Source of the DNA: Pleomorphomonas sp. JP5
GTDB lineage: Bacteria > Pseudomonadota > Alphaproteobacteria > Rhizobiales > Pleomorphomonadaceae
DNA length: 64,000 nt
NCBI RefSeq assembly: GCF_023721815.1
Contig: NZ_JAMDLI010000022.1
Location: forward strand, 124,001-188,000
Direction: 5' to 3'
Below are positions 29,620 through 38,139 of the stretch, in pieces. The notes under the pieces are model-generated. The model saw nothing but the letters and a program-made list of their open reading frames with translations. It had not been told where the DNA came from and did no database searches. The translations under genes and the position numbers were made by a program. Each line of letters opens with the position of its first letter. Position 1 is the stretch's first letter.

Positions 29620-29647
29620 GGCCGGCGGCGATCCCGCCGGTCTTTTC
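29620..29647 (+). terminator. Terminator of lpdA
   Basis: Stem 29620-29628 / 29634-29642 (9 pairs, one G-T) with a 5-base loop, followed by TTTTC, 25 bases after lpdA and just upstream of the glsB-type gene. Confidence 0.7.
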
Positions 29648-29665
29648 ATGTTCAGGAGACATCCG

Positions 29666-29914
29666 ATGCAAGGTCATGCCTTTCTCGTCTGGGGCGCCAT
29701 AGGCCTTCTTGCCGGCTGGCTCGCCAGCTTCGTTGTGGGCGGTGGCGGCCTTATCCGCTATCTCGTTTCGGGCCTGATTGGTTCGTTTGTCGGTGGGCTT
29801 GTCTTGCAGTGGACCGGCATCAGTCTTCCCATTGCAAGTCCTTTCCTGCACGAAGTGGCTGTCGCGACCATCGGGGCGATTATCTTCGTCTTTCTTGCAC
29901 GTATGGTTGCTTGA
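29666..29914 (+). CDS. GlsB/YeaQ/YmgE family stress-response membrane protein
   Basis: An 82-residue, three-helix, glycine-rich inner-membrane protein (AIGLLAGWLASFVVGGGG, GLIGSFVGGLVLQW, TIGAIIFVFLAR) of the transglycosylase-associated family. Members respond to stress but have no established biochemical role. ATG 29666 follows CAGGAG. A homologue of the same family lies at 38168-38413, and both flank the accessory stretch before and after lipA. Confidence 0.85.
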   Translation: MQGHAFLVWGAIGLLAGWLASFVVGGGGLIRYLVSGLIGSFVGGLVLQWTGISLPIASPFLHEVAVATIGAIIFVFLARMVA

Positions 29915-30066
29915 GAAATAGTTGTGTGAAAAGGACATATTTCCCCGAAATTCTGCAAACAAAAGAAGCAGATCGCTCAGTATTTCATCGGCCCCTGTTT
30001 TTACTTTGTTAACGAGATGAATGCGACTCTTCGCATAGTAAAAATGCGATAGTCCGGGGGGATGGG

Positions 30067-31143
30067 ATGACAGCTTCGGTTGTGTCCATTCGCGATATTT
30101 CTTCAAAGTCCGAGTCCGTCCAGGAGATCGCCTTCAACAAGGTTGGTCAAATCCGGGCGATCAATCGTCGGATGCGGATCCTTGCCCTCAACGCGTTGAT
30201 CGAGGCGGAACGGGCCGGCGAGGCCGGACGCGGTTTTGCGGTGGTCAGCCAGGAAGTGCGCGGAATTTCGGAAGAGGTGGAGAAGCTCTCGACCGCCCTT
30301 GAGGCCGAGCTGGCCTCGGAGATCGGCGAGATTTCCTCTCTGGTTCAGGAGATGAGCCAGTCTTCGCAAGGACAGCGGCTTGTCGACCTTGCTCTCAATG
30401 CCATCGAGATCGTCGATCGCAACCTTTACGAACGCACCTGCGACGTCCGTTGGTGGGCGACCGACTCCGCCTTCGTCGACGCCATGACCGTGCCCGGGGA
30501 GGCTGCCTTCGCCTATGCGGCGCGGCGTCTCGACGTCATTTTGCGCGCCTACACCGTCTATCTCGACATCTGGCTCTGCGATACCCAAGGCAAGGCCGTC
30601 GCGACCGGCCGTGGAGATCGTTTTCCCTTGGCCGGCGCCGACGTTTCTTCGCGGCCATGGTTCCGCACCGGCATGGGGCTGAGGACTGGCGATGATTTCC
30701 ACGCCGAGGATATCGCCCGCGAGCCGCTTCTGGGCGACACGATGGTCGCTACCTTCGTTACGCCGGTAAGGGCAGGCGGCGAAGCCGACGGTCGCCCCAT
30801 AGGCCTCCTGGCCATCCACTTCGACTGGGAGCCCCAGTCTAGGACCATCGTCGAGGGTGTCCGCCTGACCGACGAAGAGCGGGCAATGAGCCGTGTGCTG
30901 ATCGTCGACCGCGACAACCGCGTCATTGCGTCCTCCGATGGGGCCGGGCTTCTGACCGAGCGCCTTGCCGCCTTCGGTGGCGCGGAGGCGGGCTGGCAGG
31001 TGCGCGATGGACGACTGGTCGCCCAGCACTTGACGCCGGGCTATGAGACCTACCGTGGCCTCGGCTGGCGTGGCGTGATCGAACAACGGCTTCTTGCCGA
31101 GAAGCCCTCGGCAACGGTGACGCCGCTCAACCGACGCCGGTAG
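30067..31143 (+). CDS. Soluble chemoreceptor-like protein: N-terminal MCP hairpin, C-terminal Cache-type sensor
   Basis: A 358-residue protein without a membrane segment. Residues about 25-85 resemble the methyl-accepting signalling tip ([38 protein letters not shown]). Residues about 110-335 look like a Cache/PDC sensor fold (DIWLCDTQGKAVATGRGDRF, SSRPWFRTGM, GLLAIHFDWEPQ, VLIVDRDNRVIASSDG). This order is the reverse of usual chemoreceptors, and Cache domains are normally extracytoplasmic. Start ATG 30067 follows GGGGGGATGGG. It might act on a chemosensory complex or regulate a kinase; ligand and partner are unknown. Confidence 0.78.
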   Translation: MTASVVSIRDISSKSESVQEIAFNKVGQIRAINRRMRILALNALIEAERAGEAGRGFAVVSQEVRGISEEVEKLSTALEAELASEIGEISSLVQEMSQSSQGQRLVDLALNAIEIVDRNLYERTCDVRWWATDSAFVDAMTVPGEAAFAYAARRLDVILRAYTVYLDIWLCDTQGKAVATGRGDRFPLAGADVSSRPWFRTGMGLRTGDDFHAEDIAREPLLGDTMVATFVTPVRAGGEADGRPIGLLAIHFDWEPQSRTIVEGVRLTDEERAMSRVLIVDRDNRVIASSDGAGLLTERLAAFGGAEAGWQVRDGRLVAQHLTPGYETYRGLGWRGVIEQRLLAEKPSATVTPLNRRR

Positions 31144-31245
31144 GCTTTCTGACCGACGGTAGCGTTTCCAATCCGGCCTCCAGGCGGTAAGATCGCTCGG
31201 AGAAAGGGCGCGGCGGCATGTCCGCCTCCCTTGGAGGATGACGCC

Positions 31246-32103
31246 ATGCCGGCCGAACTCAACTTCCTCAGCCTTCTCACTGGCTGTTTCGCGACACCGG
31301 TGGCGGAGAATCCGACGGTCGCCATGGTCGAGGCGGCCTATCGCGCCATGGGCCTCGACGCCCGCTACATCAATTGCGATGTGGCTCCGGCGGATTTGGG
31401 CGACGCGGTGCGCGGTGCTCGCGCCATGGGATGGCGCGGCTTCAATTGCTCGTTGCCGCACAAGGTGGCGGTGATCGACTTCATCGACGAGCTTGCGCCT
31501 TCGGCGGAAATCATCGGCGCCGTCAACTGCGTCATCAACAACGAGGGCAGGCTGATCGGCGAGAACACCGATGGAAAGGGTTTCCTCACTTCGCTTGAGA
31601 CCGTGATCGATCCACGCGGCAGGCGTGTGGTGGTTCTTGGCGCCGGTGGCGCTTCGCGGGCGATTGCGGTGGAGACGGCGCTGGCCGGCGCTGCGTCGAT
31701 CACCGTCGTCAATCGCGACGAGGCGCGTGGCAAGGCCGTGGTGCAGCTTGTGAGGGCGCACACCCAGGCGACAGCCGACTTGGTGTCGTGGAAGGGCGAC
31801 TATGTCGTTCCCGAGGACGCCGACATTCTCATCAACGCGACGTCGATCGGCCTTTTCCCGGGTGTCGACGATGTACCTGCTGTCGATTTCAACTCGATCC
31901 GGCCGGGTCTGGTGGTCGCCGACGTTATTCCGAACCCGCCGCGCACGGCCTTCCTCAAGATGGCCGAGTCGCGGGGTGCCTTGACGCTCGACGGTCTCGG
32001 CATGCTGGTCAACCAGGGCGTCATCGGCATCCGCCTGTGGACGGGGCGCATGCCCGATGCCAAGGTGATGCGGAACGCGCTGGAAACCGTCTTCGGCGCT
32101 TGA
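31246..32103 (+). CDS. Shikimate dehydrogenase-like oxidoreductase (AroE paralogue)
   Basis: A 285-residue NAD(P)-dependent enzyme of the shikimate/quinate dehydrogenase family. The catalytic Lys (K73, in SLPHK) and Asp (D109, in GENTDGKG) are present, as are the nucleotide-binding GAGGASRAI, NATSIGLFPG and the C-terminal DGLGMLVNQG. The substrate-binding S-x-S of true AroE (as in HSLSP) is replaced by ATPVAENP near residues 16-23, so it may prefer quinate or another polyol acid. ATG 31246 has GGAGG. It lies 102 bases after the chemoreceptor-like gene, and linkage to other pathway genes is absent. Confidence 0.82.
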   Translation: MPAELNFLSLLTGCFATPVAENPTVAMVEAAYRAMGLDARYINCDVAPADLGDAVRGARAMGWRGFNCSLPHKVAVIDFIDELAPSAEIIGAVNCVINNEGRLIGENTDGKGFLTSLETVIDPRGRRVVVLGAGGASRAIAVETALAGAASITVVNRDEARGKAVVQLVRAHTQATADLVSWKGDYVVPEDADILINATSIGLFPGVDDVPAVDFNSIRPGLVVADVIPNPPRTAFLKMAESRGALTLDGLGMLVNQGVIGIRLWTGRMPDAKVMRNALETVFGA

Positions 32104-32207
32104 ATTTTCGCTGAACGTCTGCTTGCGGCAGCTTGTGGGGACACTACATTTCCCGCGACGCCTCGCGGACGTTCTTCCGCGCTTCCGGTGACTGGGGGGA
32201 AACGGCA

Positions 32208-33389
32208 TTGACTACGACCGACATTGTGAAAACGCCCATGCAGTATCTCGACAAGGCGATGGGCGGTTTGCGCGACCTCGGCCTTTTACCGGCCAGAACC
32301 GAGGAGGCGCCGATCGTCGGTCTTCTCGAGAGGATCACCGATCTCGACCCCGACAAGATCGCCGTCATCACCCGTACGCTCAGCCAGATGAGCGTGTTCA
32401 ACGAGGTGGTGCGCGAGCAGATCTCCGAAATGTCGATCGGCGAGCGCTACGAGAAGATCACGCAAGGATTCAACTCGATCCGTGACGATGCCAAGGCGAT
32501 GGTCGACCAGATCTCGGACGGCAAGATCGACCTGTTCGAGCGGGCGACCAATGCCTGGATGAAGATATCGCGCGGTGACATCGCCAGCCGGTTCGACAGC
32601 ATTCGCGACACCTATATCGAGGTGGCTCGCGACACCAAGACCAATATCGAGCGCGAGCAGGTGATCCTCGAAGCTTACCGCGACTTCCGGGGCGCCCTGA
32701 AGCAGGCCGAGGTGGCTGCGCTGGAGGTTCTGAAGGCGGGCGAAGCCAAGCTCACCGCTGCCAAGGAGGAGCTCGCCAAGGCATCCGAGGCGGTGGCCGG
32801 ATTTGCCGGCACGGACGCCTCCGAGCGGGCGCGACTTGAGCTGATCCGCGACGAGAAGCTGCGGGTCATGCAGAACGAGGAAGGTCGCTATCAGATCGCC
32901 AAGGATCTCGCCGACAACCTCACCGTCGGCTACAACACCTCCGAAGTGATCATGGCGCGCCTCCTTCAGACGACGTCGGCAAAGGAGCGCGTCTATCAGC
33001 AGTCCGTTTCCTTCTTCAGCACCAACGAGTCGGTTCTGACTGCGCTGAAGGCGTCGTTCACCGGCGTGTTCGGGCTGCACGAGTCGACGCAGACGCTCAA
33101 CTCCATGAAGGAGGGCGTGTCCAAGTCGCTGGAAGTGCTGGCCGATATCGGCGGCAAGGTGCAGGAAGAGGCGCTGAAGGCCGGTTATGGCCCGACGGTG
33201 CGCGCCGACGCCGTGAAGAAGCTGGTCGACAGCGTGGTCAACTACCAGGAGCGCTCGACCGAGATCATCGCCGAGATGCGGACGCTGGCCACCAAGAACT
33301 CCGAGGAGATCCGGGCGGCCGTCGAGGATGGCAAGCGGCGGATCGCCCGCCTTGCCGAGCAAGGCAACGCGCTGGTGCTGAATGGCTGA
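32208..33389 (+). CDS. Helical coiled-coil protein, first gene of a three-gene operon (function unknown)
   Basis: A 393-residue, almost wholly alpha-helical, hydrophilic protein with no signal peptide or membrane helix. Long heptad-type stretches cover about 120-240 (EVLKAGEAKLTAAKEELAKA) and 300-390 (EIIAEMRTLATKNSEEIRAA). Its style recalls TelA-like toxic-anion-resistance proteins, but I cannot see a diagnostic motif. The start is TTG 32208, eight bases after GGGGGGA; no ATG fits. Its last eight bases overlap the DUF6384 gene, so the products are likely made together. Confidence 0.72.
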   Translation: MTTTDIVKTPMQYLDKAMGGLRDLGLLPARTEEAPIVGLLERITDLDPDKIAVITRTLSQMSVFNEVVREQISEMSIGERYEKITQGFNSIRDDAKAMVDQISDGKIDLFERATNAWMKISRGDIASRFDSIRDTYIEVARDTKTNIEREQVILEAYRDFRGALKQAEVAALEVLKAGEAKLTAAKEELAKASEAVAGFAGTDASERARLELIRDEKLRVMQNEEGRYQIAKDLADNLTVGYNTSEVIMARLLQTTSAKERVYQQSVSFFSTNESVLTALKASFTGVFGLHESTQTLNSMKEGVSKSLEVLADIGGKVQEEALKAGYGPTVRADAVKKLVDSVVNYQERSTEIIAEMRTLATKNSEEIRAAVEDGKRRIARLAEQGNALVLNG

Positions 33390-34323
33390 CGTCGCTCAGG
33401 GCGCCGCGGCTGCCCCAAAACTCGACGAGCTGATGCTGGCGATGGACGTGGTCGACACGCTTCGTCACCAGGAAGGGCTCGTCGAGAAGGCGCTCAGCGA
33501 GGACCGCCGCGACGCCACGCTGAAGGAAAGGCTCCGGGCGCTTTACGAAGGGCAGGGGCTCAAGGTCTCCGACCGCATCCTCGATGACGGTATCCGGGCC
33601 CTGAAAGAGAGCCGTTTTACCTACGATCCGGCGCCGCCGTCCTTTGCCCGGACGATGGCGCTGCTCTGGGTCGGGCGCGCCATGGTGGCCAAGGTGGTTG
33701 CCGGGGCGCTCGTCGCTCTCATCATGCTGGGTGGCGTCACCTATTGGCGCGTCGCCTCGACCGAACGAGCAAGCGAGGCGGCGCGGATCGAGATGTCCGT
33801 GACGCTGCCGGAAACCGTCGATACGGCCGAAGCCGCGCTGGTGACCGAGGCTCTGACCTCCGACGCCAAGGCCGAGGCCGAGCAGCGGGTCGCCGCCGCG
33901 CGCGCGGCCATCGCCGGCGGGGATGCAGGCGCGGCGCGTCAGGCGGTGGCGGCTCTGGCCGATCTCCGGGCGACGCTGGCCCAGACCTACGAGCTCCGGA
34001 TCGTGTCGCGCCCAGGTGAGCGAACCGGCGTGTTCCGGGTTCCCGACGTCAACACCAGGGCGCGCAACTACTATCTGATCGTCGAGGCGGTGACGCCATC
34101 CGGCGATGCCCTCAAGTTGCCGATCGCCAGCGAAGAGGACGGCACGGTCAAGACGGTCGACAAATGGGGCGTTCGCGTTCCCAGGGCGACCTATGACAAG
34201 GTGGCGGCCGACAAGAGCGACGATGGCATCGTCGAGGACAACATTCTCGGCGAGAAGCCGCGCGGCAGCCTCGCACCCGTCTACGAGATGGATGTTCTCT
34301 CCGGTGCCATCACCAGTTGGTAG
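33382..34323 (+). CDS. DUF6384 family membrane-anchored protein
   Basis: A 313-residue protein overlapping the previous gene by 8 bases. Residues 1-90 are an acidic helical cytoplasmic domain (LDELMLAMDVVDTLRHQEGL, KERLRALYEGQGL). A single transmembrane helix spans about 108-128. A helical Ala/Glu-rich segment (about 130-200) leads to a beta-rich C-terminal domain (RIVSRPGERTGVFRVPD, YYLIVEAVTPSG, KWGVRVPRATYDKV), presumably periplasmic. I assign it to DUF6384 on this layout. It would anchor the operon's coiled-coil proteins at the membrane, which is inference. Confidence 0.75.
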   Translation: MADVAQGAAAAPKLDELMLAMDVVDTLRHQEGLVEKALSEDRRDATLKERLRALYEGQGLKVSDRILDDGIRALKESRFTYDPAPPSFARTMALLWVGRAMVAKVVAGALVALIMLGGVTYWRVASTERASEAARIEMSVTLPETVDTAEAALVTEALTSDAKAEAEQRVAAARAAIAGGDAGAARQAVAALADLRATLAQTYELRIVSRPGERTGVFRVPDVNTRARNYYLIVEAVTPSGDALKLPIASEEDGTVKTVDKWGVRVPRATYDKVAADKSDDGIVEDNILGEKPRGSLAPVYEMDVLSGAITSW

Positions 34324-34350
34324 GCCCACTCCCGAACCCAAGGAAGCAGC

Positions 34351-35769
34351 ATGATTTCCGCGCAGCAGGCGCTCAACGACATCGAACGGGCGATCCTCGG
34401 GGTTCGGCGAGACGAAGATCGTCTCGTCGCCATGCTGGCCGACACCAAGGCCGAGGGCGATCGTCTCCGGACCGAAAAGGCCGATGCTTTCCGCGCTCTG
34501 GCCCGACTGAGGCTCGATGCGATCGCCCGTGACGAGGTGGTTGGCGAGCTGGACAGTGTCGAGCGCCGGGCTCGCGTCGTGCTCGACAAGCGCAGCGATC
34601 GGCTGGCAGAGCTGAAGGCGAGTCGCGAGGGCGCCCTGCAGAAGCTCGACGCGCTCGAAGACAAGCGCGAGGCGGCGGCCAAGGTGCGCGACGCGGCGAT
34701 CGATGCCGTCGAGGCGAAGACCGATGCCGTCGAGGCACATCTTGCGACCGAGGACGAGTGGAAGCGCCTGACCGTCGCCATCGAAGCAGCCGAAACCATG
34801 GCGACCGCGGCCGAGGAGAAACGCCGTCAGGCGGAGGAAGATCGTACGGTCAAGGGCAAGCCCTACGAGGACGATCGCCTGTTCATCTATCTCTGGCAGC
34901 GTGGCTACGGGACGTCCGGCTACCGGGCGGGGCCGCTTGTGCGCTACTTCGATGGCAAGGTGGCGAGGCTTGCCGGCTACGACGCGGCGCGAGTCAACTA
35001 TTTCATGCTGACCGAGATTCCCTTGCGGCTCGCCGAGCATGCGGAGCGCCTCAAGGCCGATGTCGCAAGTGCCGTCGCGGCCCGCCAGGGTCACGAACGG
35101 GCTGCGCTGGAGGCCGATGGCATCGCGCCGCTGGAAGCGGCAGTGGCGGATGCCGACCGGGCGCTGGCCAAGGTGGAAACCGACATTGCCCGCGTCAGGT
35201 CCGACGTCGACAGCATCGACAAGGAAACGGCGACGCTGCTCGACGACAACGGCGATCCGGCGGTGCGCGGGGTGATCGACGATCTGGCTGGCACGTTGGC
35301 ACGCGCCGACATGGTGGATCTGGTCCGGCGTGCCGAAGCGACGCCAACGCCGGAAGACGATCTGATCGTCAAGCGGCTGCGCCAGATCGAACGTGATCTC
35401 GTTCGTGTCGATGCGCAGGCGGAGGAGCTTCGGCGCACGTCGATCGATATCGCCAACAAGCGTCAGGAACTGGAGCACTCACGCGACACGTTCCGCCGCA
35501 ACGGCTACGACCGCCCCAACGGCAGCTTCTCCAACGGCGAGATGATCGGCAATCTGATTGGCGGCATCATTTCCGGCGCCATTACGGCGGCCGTGCTGGA
35601 AGGGGCTTTCCGCGATGGCTATCGACGCGGCAGATCCCCCCGTCGCGACGATTTTGGCGGCGGCCATTGGGGTGGAGGCGGATCCTGGGGTGGCGGCTCG
35701 GGTGGTGGTGGCTTTGGGACCGGTGGCGGTTCGGGTGGCGGTGGCTTCAGGACCGGCGGCGGTTTCTAA
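34351..35769 (+). CDS. Coiled-coil protein with glycine-rich tail, third gene of the operon
   Basis: A 472-residue protein. It has a coiled coil (about 1-165), a compact middle domain (about 168-230; DRLFIYLWQRGYGTSGYRAG, YFDGKVARLAGYD), a second coiled coil (about 230-380), a short hydrophobic stretch (IGNLIGGIISGAITAAVLEG, about 392-412) and a Gly-rich tail with two copies of a repeated G-G-G-S-G-G-G-G-F unit. The tail resembles those of TPM-domain proteins, but no TPM domain is seen. It begins 27 bases after the DUF6384 stop. No enzymatic motif is visible; a structural or membrane-associated role is plausible. Confidence 0.72.
   Translation: MISAQQALNDIERAILGVRRDEDRLVAMLADTKAEGDRLRTEKADAFRALARLRLDAIARDEVVGELDSVERRARVVLDKRSDRLAELKASREGALQKLDALEDKREAAAKVRDAAIDAVEAKTDAVEAHLATEDEWKRLTVAIEAAETMATAAEEKRRQAEEDRTVKGKPYEDDRLFIYLWQRGYGTSGYRAGPLVRYFDGKVARLAGYDAARVNYFMLTEIPLRLAEHAERLKADVASAVAARQGHERAALEADGIAPLEAAVADADRALAKVETDIARVRSDVDSIDKETATLLDDNGDPAVRGVIDDLAGTLARADMVDLVRRAEATPTPEDDLIVKRLRQIERDLVRVDAQAEELRRTSIDIANKRQELEHSRDTFRRNGYDRPNGSFSNGEMIGNLIGGIISGAITAAVLEGAFRDGYRRGRSPRRDDFGGGHWGGGGSWGGGSGGGGFGTGGGSGGGGFRTGGGF
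35689..35766 (+). repeat. 33-bp tandem repeat encoding the Gly-rich tail
   Basis: Two 33-base units, 35689-35721 and 35722-35754, differ at five positions and are followed by a partial third copy (35755-35766), all in frame. Such a repeat can expand or contract by slippage without breaking the frame. Confidence 0.75.
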
Positions 35770-35898
35770 CGCCAGCATGACGTCGGCGCAGGCCTGATGT
35801 GACGGGAGCGGCATGGCCCGTTCTCCGTAGTTTTGCTAGGAAGTTGATCAGAGAAGACCGACTGAGGGTCGGCCAAAACGGGCAGAAAGCGACGGACG

Positions 35899-36867
35899 AT
35901 GGTCACCATTCTCGACACCGTGAAAACAGCGCCCAAGGCGCGCCATCCCGAGAAGGCCAATCGTCCGGACAATCCGATCCAGCGCAAGCCGGAGTGGATC
36001 CGCGTCAAGGCGCCCGGTTCGCCGGTCTACAAGGAAACGCAGGGTATCGTGAAGGAGAATGGCCTCTTCACGGTTTGCGAGGAGGCGGGCTGCCCCAACA
36101 TCGGCGAATGCTGGTCGAAGAAGCACGCCACCATGATGATCATGGGCGATACCTGTACGCGCGCCTGCGCCTTCTGCAACGTCAAGACCGGCCTGCCGGC
36201 GCCGCTCGACCCGACCGAGCCGGAGAATGTGGCGCTGGCCGTCGAGAAGCTCGGGCTTCTCCACGTGGTCATCACATCGGTCGACCGCGACGATCTCAAG
36301 GACGGCGGCGCCGAGCATTTCGCGCAGGTGATCCGGGCCATTCGCGCCCGGTCGCCGTCGACGACCATCGAGGTGCTGACGCCCGACTTCCTTCGCAAGG
36401 AAGGCGCCCTGGAGGTCGTGGTGGCCGCCAAGCCGGACGTTTTCAACCACAACCTCGAAACGGTGCCGTCGAACTATCTCACCGTTCGCCCTGGCGCCCG
36501 CTATTTCCACTCCATCCGTCTCCTGCAGCGGGTGAAGGAGCTCGACCCCACCATCTTCACCAAGTCCGGCATCATGGTCGGCCTCGGCGAGGAGCGGAAC
36601 GAGGTGCTGCAGTTGATGGACGACCTGCGTTCGGCCGACGTCGACTTCCTGACCATCGGCCAGTATCTGCAGCCGACGTCCAAGCACCACCCCATCATCC
36701 GCTTCGTGCCGCCGGACGAATTCAAGTCCTATGAAACCATTGCCTACACCAAGGGTTTCCTGATGGTGTCGTCGAGCCCGCTGACGCGCTCGTCGCATCA
36801 TGCCGGCGAAGATTTCGCCCAGCTTCGCGCCAACCGCGAGAAGAAGCTTGCCGAGGCGCGGGTCTGA
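35899..36867 (+). CDS. lipA: Lipoyl synthase
   Basis: Radical-SAM enzyme inserting two sulfurs into protein-bound octanoyl groups to form lipoate, needed for PdhB, PdhC and other lipoylated proteins. The 322-residue protein has the auxiliary-cluster motif [12 protein letters not shown], the radical-SAM CTRACAFC, and the C-terminal [11 protein letters not shown] that supplies the conserved serine ligand. ATG 35899 follows GACGGACG. In relatives lipA directly follows lpdA; here about 6 kb separates them. Confidence 0.97.
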   Translation: MVTILDTVKTAPKARHPEKANRPDNPIQRKPEWIRVKAPGSPVYKETQGIVKENGLFTVCEEAGCPNIGECWSKKHATMMIMGDTCTRACAFCNVKTGLPAPLDPTEPENVALAVEKLGLLHVVITSVDRDDLKDGGAEHFAQVIRAIRARSPSTTIEVLTPDFLRKEGALEVVVAAKPDVFNHNLETVPSNYLTVRPGARYFHSIRLLQRVKELDPTIFTKSGIMVGLGEERNEVLQLMDDLRSADVDFLTIGQYLQPTSKHHPIIRFVPPDEFKSYETIAYTKGFLMVSSSPLTRSSHHAGEDFAQLRANREKKLAEARV

Positions 36868-36911
36868 GGTCGGCAGGATTGCGTTTCGGCACGAAGTCTG
36901 AAAAAGCGTAG

Positions 36912-36939
36912 GGCGGCCCAACCGGCCGCCTCGTTTCTT
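36912..36939 (+). terminator. Terminator between lipA and the COQ10/RatA gene
   Basis: GGCGGCC (36912-36918) pairs with GGCCGCC (36924-36930) around CAACC, followed by TCGTTTCTT. Confidence 0.6.
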
Positions 36940-36965
36940 GCCGACCAACAGGACCATATCGGACA

Positions 36966-37424
36966 ATGCCGACCTTCGAGACCGTTCGCCACGTCAACCA
37001 CAGCCCGGAGCGGATGTTCGATCTGGTGGCCGATGTCGAGAAGTACCCCGAGTTCGTGCCTCTCTGCGAGCGCCTGATCGTTCGGCAGCGTCGTGTCGAC
37101 GAGGCGGAGCACGAGGTGCTGATTGCCGACCTCACGGCTGGCTATGGCCCTGTGCGCGAAACCTTCACCTCGATGGTGACGCTCGATCGTGCCGGGCTTT
37201 CCATCAATGTCGAGTATATCGACGGCCCGTTCCGCTTCCTCGACAACCGATGGAGCTTCACGCCGCGCGATGGTGGCGGCGCCGACATCCATTTCTGGAT
37301 TTCCTACGAGTTTCGCAGCCGGATGCTCGGGGCCCTCATGGGGGCGATGTTCGATCGAGCCTTCCGCAAGTTCTCAGAAGCCTTCGAGCAACGCGCAGAC
37401 TCCATCTATGGCGTCAACGCCTAG
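36966..37424 (+). CDS. COQ10/RatA-type polyketide-cyclase (START-fold) protein
   Basis: A 152-residue SRPBCC/START-fold protein. Landmarks are HSPERMFDLVADVEKYPEFVP, the loop YGPVRETFTS, and YIDGPFRFLDNRWSF. The mitochondrial homologue Coq10 binds ubiquinone and aids electron transport; the bacterial RatA name derives from a proposed toxin activity in E. coli that is not supported by anything here. The location after lipA is the usual alphaproteobacterial one. ATG 36966 is the only sensible start. Confidence 0.88.
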   Translation: MPTFETVRHVNHSPERMFDLVADVEKYPEFVPLCERLIVRQRRVDEAEHEVLIADLTAGYGPVRETFTSMVTLDRAGLSINVEYIDGPFRFLDNRWSFTPRDGGGADIHFWISYEFRSRMLGALMGAMFDRAFRKFSEAFEQRADSIYGVNA

Positions 37425-37442
37425 CTGGGCCGGGAGGGTGAT

Positions 37443-38069
37443 GTGAGCCTTGCCGTCAACTTGCCGATCATCCTGTCCGCCGCGTTCATCGCCACCGCCA
37501 GCCCCGGACCGGCGACGCTTGGCATCGCCTCGATGTCGGTGGGCGCTGGCCGGCGGCGCGGCGTCGCCATGGCGCTTGGGGTGGTGACAGGCTCGCTCGC
37601 CTGGTCGGCCGCTGCCGCGCTCGGCCTTGGTGCGGTCATGCTGGCCAATGCCTGGCTTCTCGAAGCGGTCCGCTACGCTGGTGCCGGCTATCTGTTCTAT
37701 CTCGCCGTCAAGTCGGCGTGGAGTGCGTTTCATCCGCAGGCGCCGACACTCGGCGCAACGGATGTCGTGACGACGGGAGAGGCCTATCGCAAAGGGCTGC
37801 TGCTCCATCTCACCAATCCCAAGGCCATTCTGTTCTTCGGCGCCCTGTATTCGGTTGGTGTACCGTCGGATGCTCCGTCAATCACGCTGCTGGTGGTCAT
37901 CTTGGCCGTCGGCTTGCAAAGCACGCTTATCTTCCTGACCTACGCCCTGTTGTTCTCGTCAGGAACGGTCGCGCGCGGCTTTGCCCGCATCCGCCGCATG
38001 TTCGACGGTTTGCTCGCCGTTGCCTTCGGCTACGCCAGCTTCAAGGTTCTGACGGCGCATCTTCGGTGA
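37443..38069 (+). CDS. LysE-family amino-acid exporter
   Basis: A 208-residue inner-membrane protein with about six helices and the family signature ATASPGPATLGIASMSVGAG near the N-terminus, plus HLTNPKAILFFGAL in the middle. Members export amino acids or related metabolites (LysE/RhtB). The start is GTG 37443 after GGGAGGGTGAT, 18 bases past the COQ10-type stop, so it is probably in the same transcript. Substrate is unknown. Confidence 0.87.
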   Translation: MSLAVNLPIILSAAFIATASPGPATLGIASMSVGAGRRRGVAMALGVVTGSLAWSAAAALGLGAVMLANAWLLEAVRYAGAGYLFYLAVKSAWSAFHPQAPTLGATDVVTTGEAYRKGLLLHLTNPKAILFFGALYSVGVPSDAPSITLLVVILAVGLQSTLIFLTYALLFSSGTVARGFARIRRMFDGLLAVAFGYASFKVLTAHLR

Positions 38070-38139
38070 AATGGGCGCGCGGTTTCTCGTTCGCCGCCAA
38101 TTTACCCCTTTCCGACCCTATGAGCGCATCCTACATTGA

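Noticed and set aside
36966-37424. RatA toxin
   Set aside because: The name comes from an E. coli study; family and location (after lipA) fit a ubiquinone-binding COQ10-type protein better.
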